This document shows, piece by piece, positions 63,846 to 64,000 of a stretch of 64,000 nt of DNA. This DNA comes from Coemansia sp. RSA 487 (Eukaryota > Kickxellomycota > Kickxellomycetes > Kickxellales > Kickxellaceae): positions 124,001-188,000 of the forward strand of contig JANBRJ010000001.1 of assembly GCA_027577595.1 (NCBI GenBank), given 5' to 3'. A program made the translations under genes and the position numbers. Each line of letters starts with the position of its first letter. Position 1 is the stretch's first letter. The notes under the pieces were generated by a model. The model did no database searches, had not been told where the DNA came from, and worked only from the letters and a program-made list of their open reading frames with translations.

Positions 63846-64000
63846 CCTTTGCGATCTCTGTTTATTGCGTATCGGTTTCTAGGTCGGTGAGGTGGGGAAT
63901 GTTTCTAGGTGCGCGCTATATTACTGGTTTGGGTATATGTCTAAATTTACAGATCAAATGAAAGAAAAATAAATAAAAGCGTCAGATGTTGCTCAGGAAT
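63846..64000 (-). promoter_or_regulatory. leader of Ndc10-like copy 2 up to the window edge
   Basis: The last 155 bases precede the start ATG of the minus-strand gene. They are unremarkable and too short to judge the promoter. Confidence 0.4.

Noticed and set aside
1-64000. CRISPR arrays, LTR or virus-like elements, and transposon ends.
   Set aside because: No regularly spaced repeats, no reverse-transcriptase, capsid or integrase frames and no long terminal repeats were seen on reading either strand.

Overview
The window is a stretch of a nuclear fungal genome. The genes include a fungal-type Dicer, a Prs5-type ribose-phosphate pyrophosphokinase, Coq5, a Swp1/ribophorin II subunit, a p24 cargo receptor and a single-FHA Chk2/Cds1-like kinase. 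Most genes are one uninterrupted exon (the Dicer exon is 6.2 kb). Introns, where present, have GT-AG ends. Leaders are long and pyrimidine-rich, and paralogous proteins with Ndc10/Crypton-like domains are present. Together these suggest an early-diverging (zygomycete-grade) fungus, perhaps Kickxellomycotina. That placement is inference only. I recognise no tRNA, rRNA, CRISPR array, retroelement or virus-like element.

Left part (1-24 kb): the 3' end of a malate dehydrogenase gene, the Dicer gene, a PH-domain protein behind a long leader, and the interstrand-crosslink repair nuclease Pso2/Snm1 on the minus strand. Then comes a cluster of small membrane proteins at 17.5-23.6 kb. Three of these are two-TM proteins that share a W-R-aromatic/W-L-x-S signature after TM2, and a DUF202-like protein sits among them.

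Middle part (25-46 kb): a 7.3 kb, four-exon gene for a protein resembling the Ndc10/Crypton tyrosine-recombinase fold without visible catalytic residues, a fourth two-TM protein, a seven-TM receptor-like protein, a mitochondrial medium-chain acyl-CoA dehydrogenase, a Ser/Pro-rich protein and a Chk2/Cds1-like checkpoint kinase. Large spaces at 7.5-11.9, 23.6-25.6 and 37.1-40.6 kb show no gene I can support. They look like promoters, leaders and possibly leader introns.

Right part (45-64 kb): a two-exon p24 (emp24) gene divergent from the Swp1/ribophorin II gene, then Prs5, Coq5, a kelch-type single-pass membrane protein, a trypsin-like protease with a second exon adding a GPI-type tail, and a six-exon minus-strand paralog of the Ndc10-like gene that faces the first one from about 24 kb away.

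Functionally most genes are housekeeping: central metabolism, ER secretion, ubiquinone and PRPP synthesis, DNA repair and checkpoint, RNA silencing. The most interesting parts are the pair of Ndc10/Crypton-like proteins, whose six- and four-exon structures support one another, the two-TM cluster, and the alternatively terminable trypsin.
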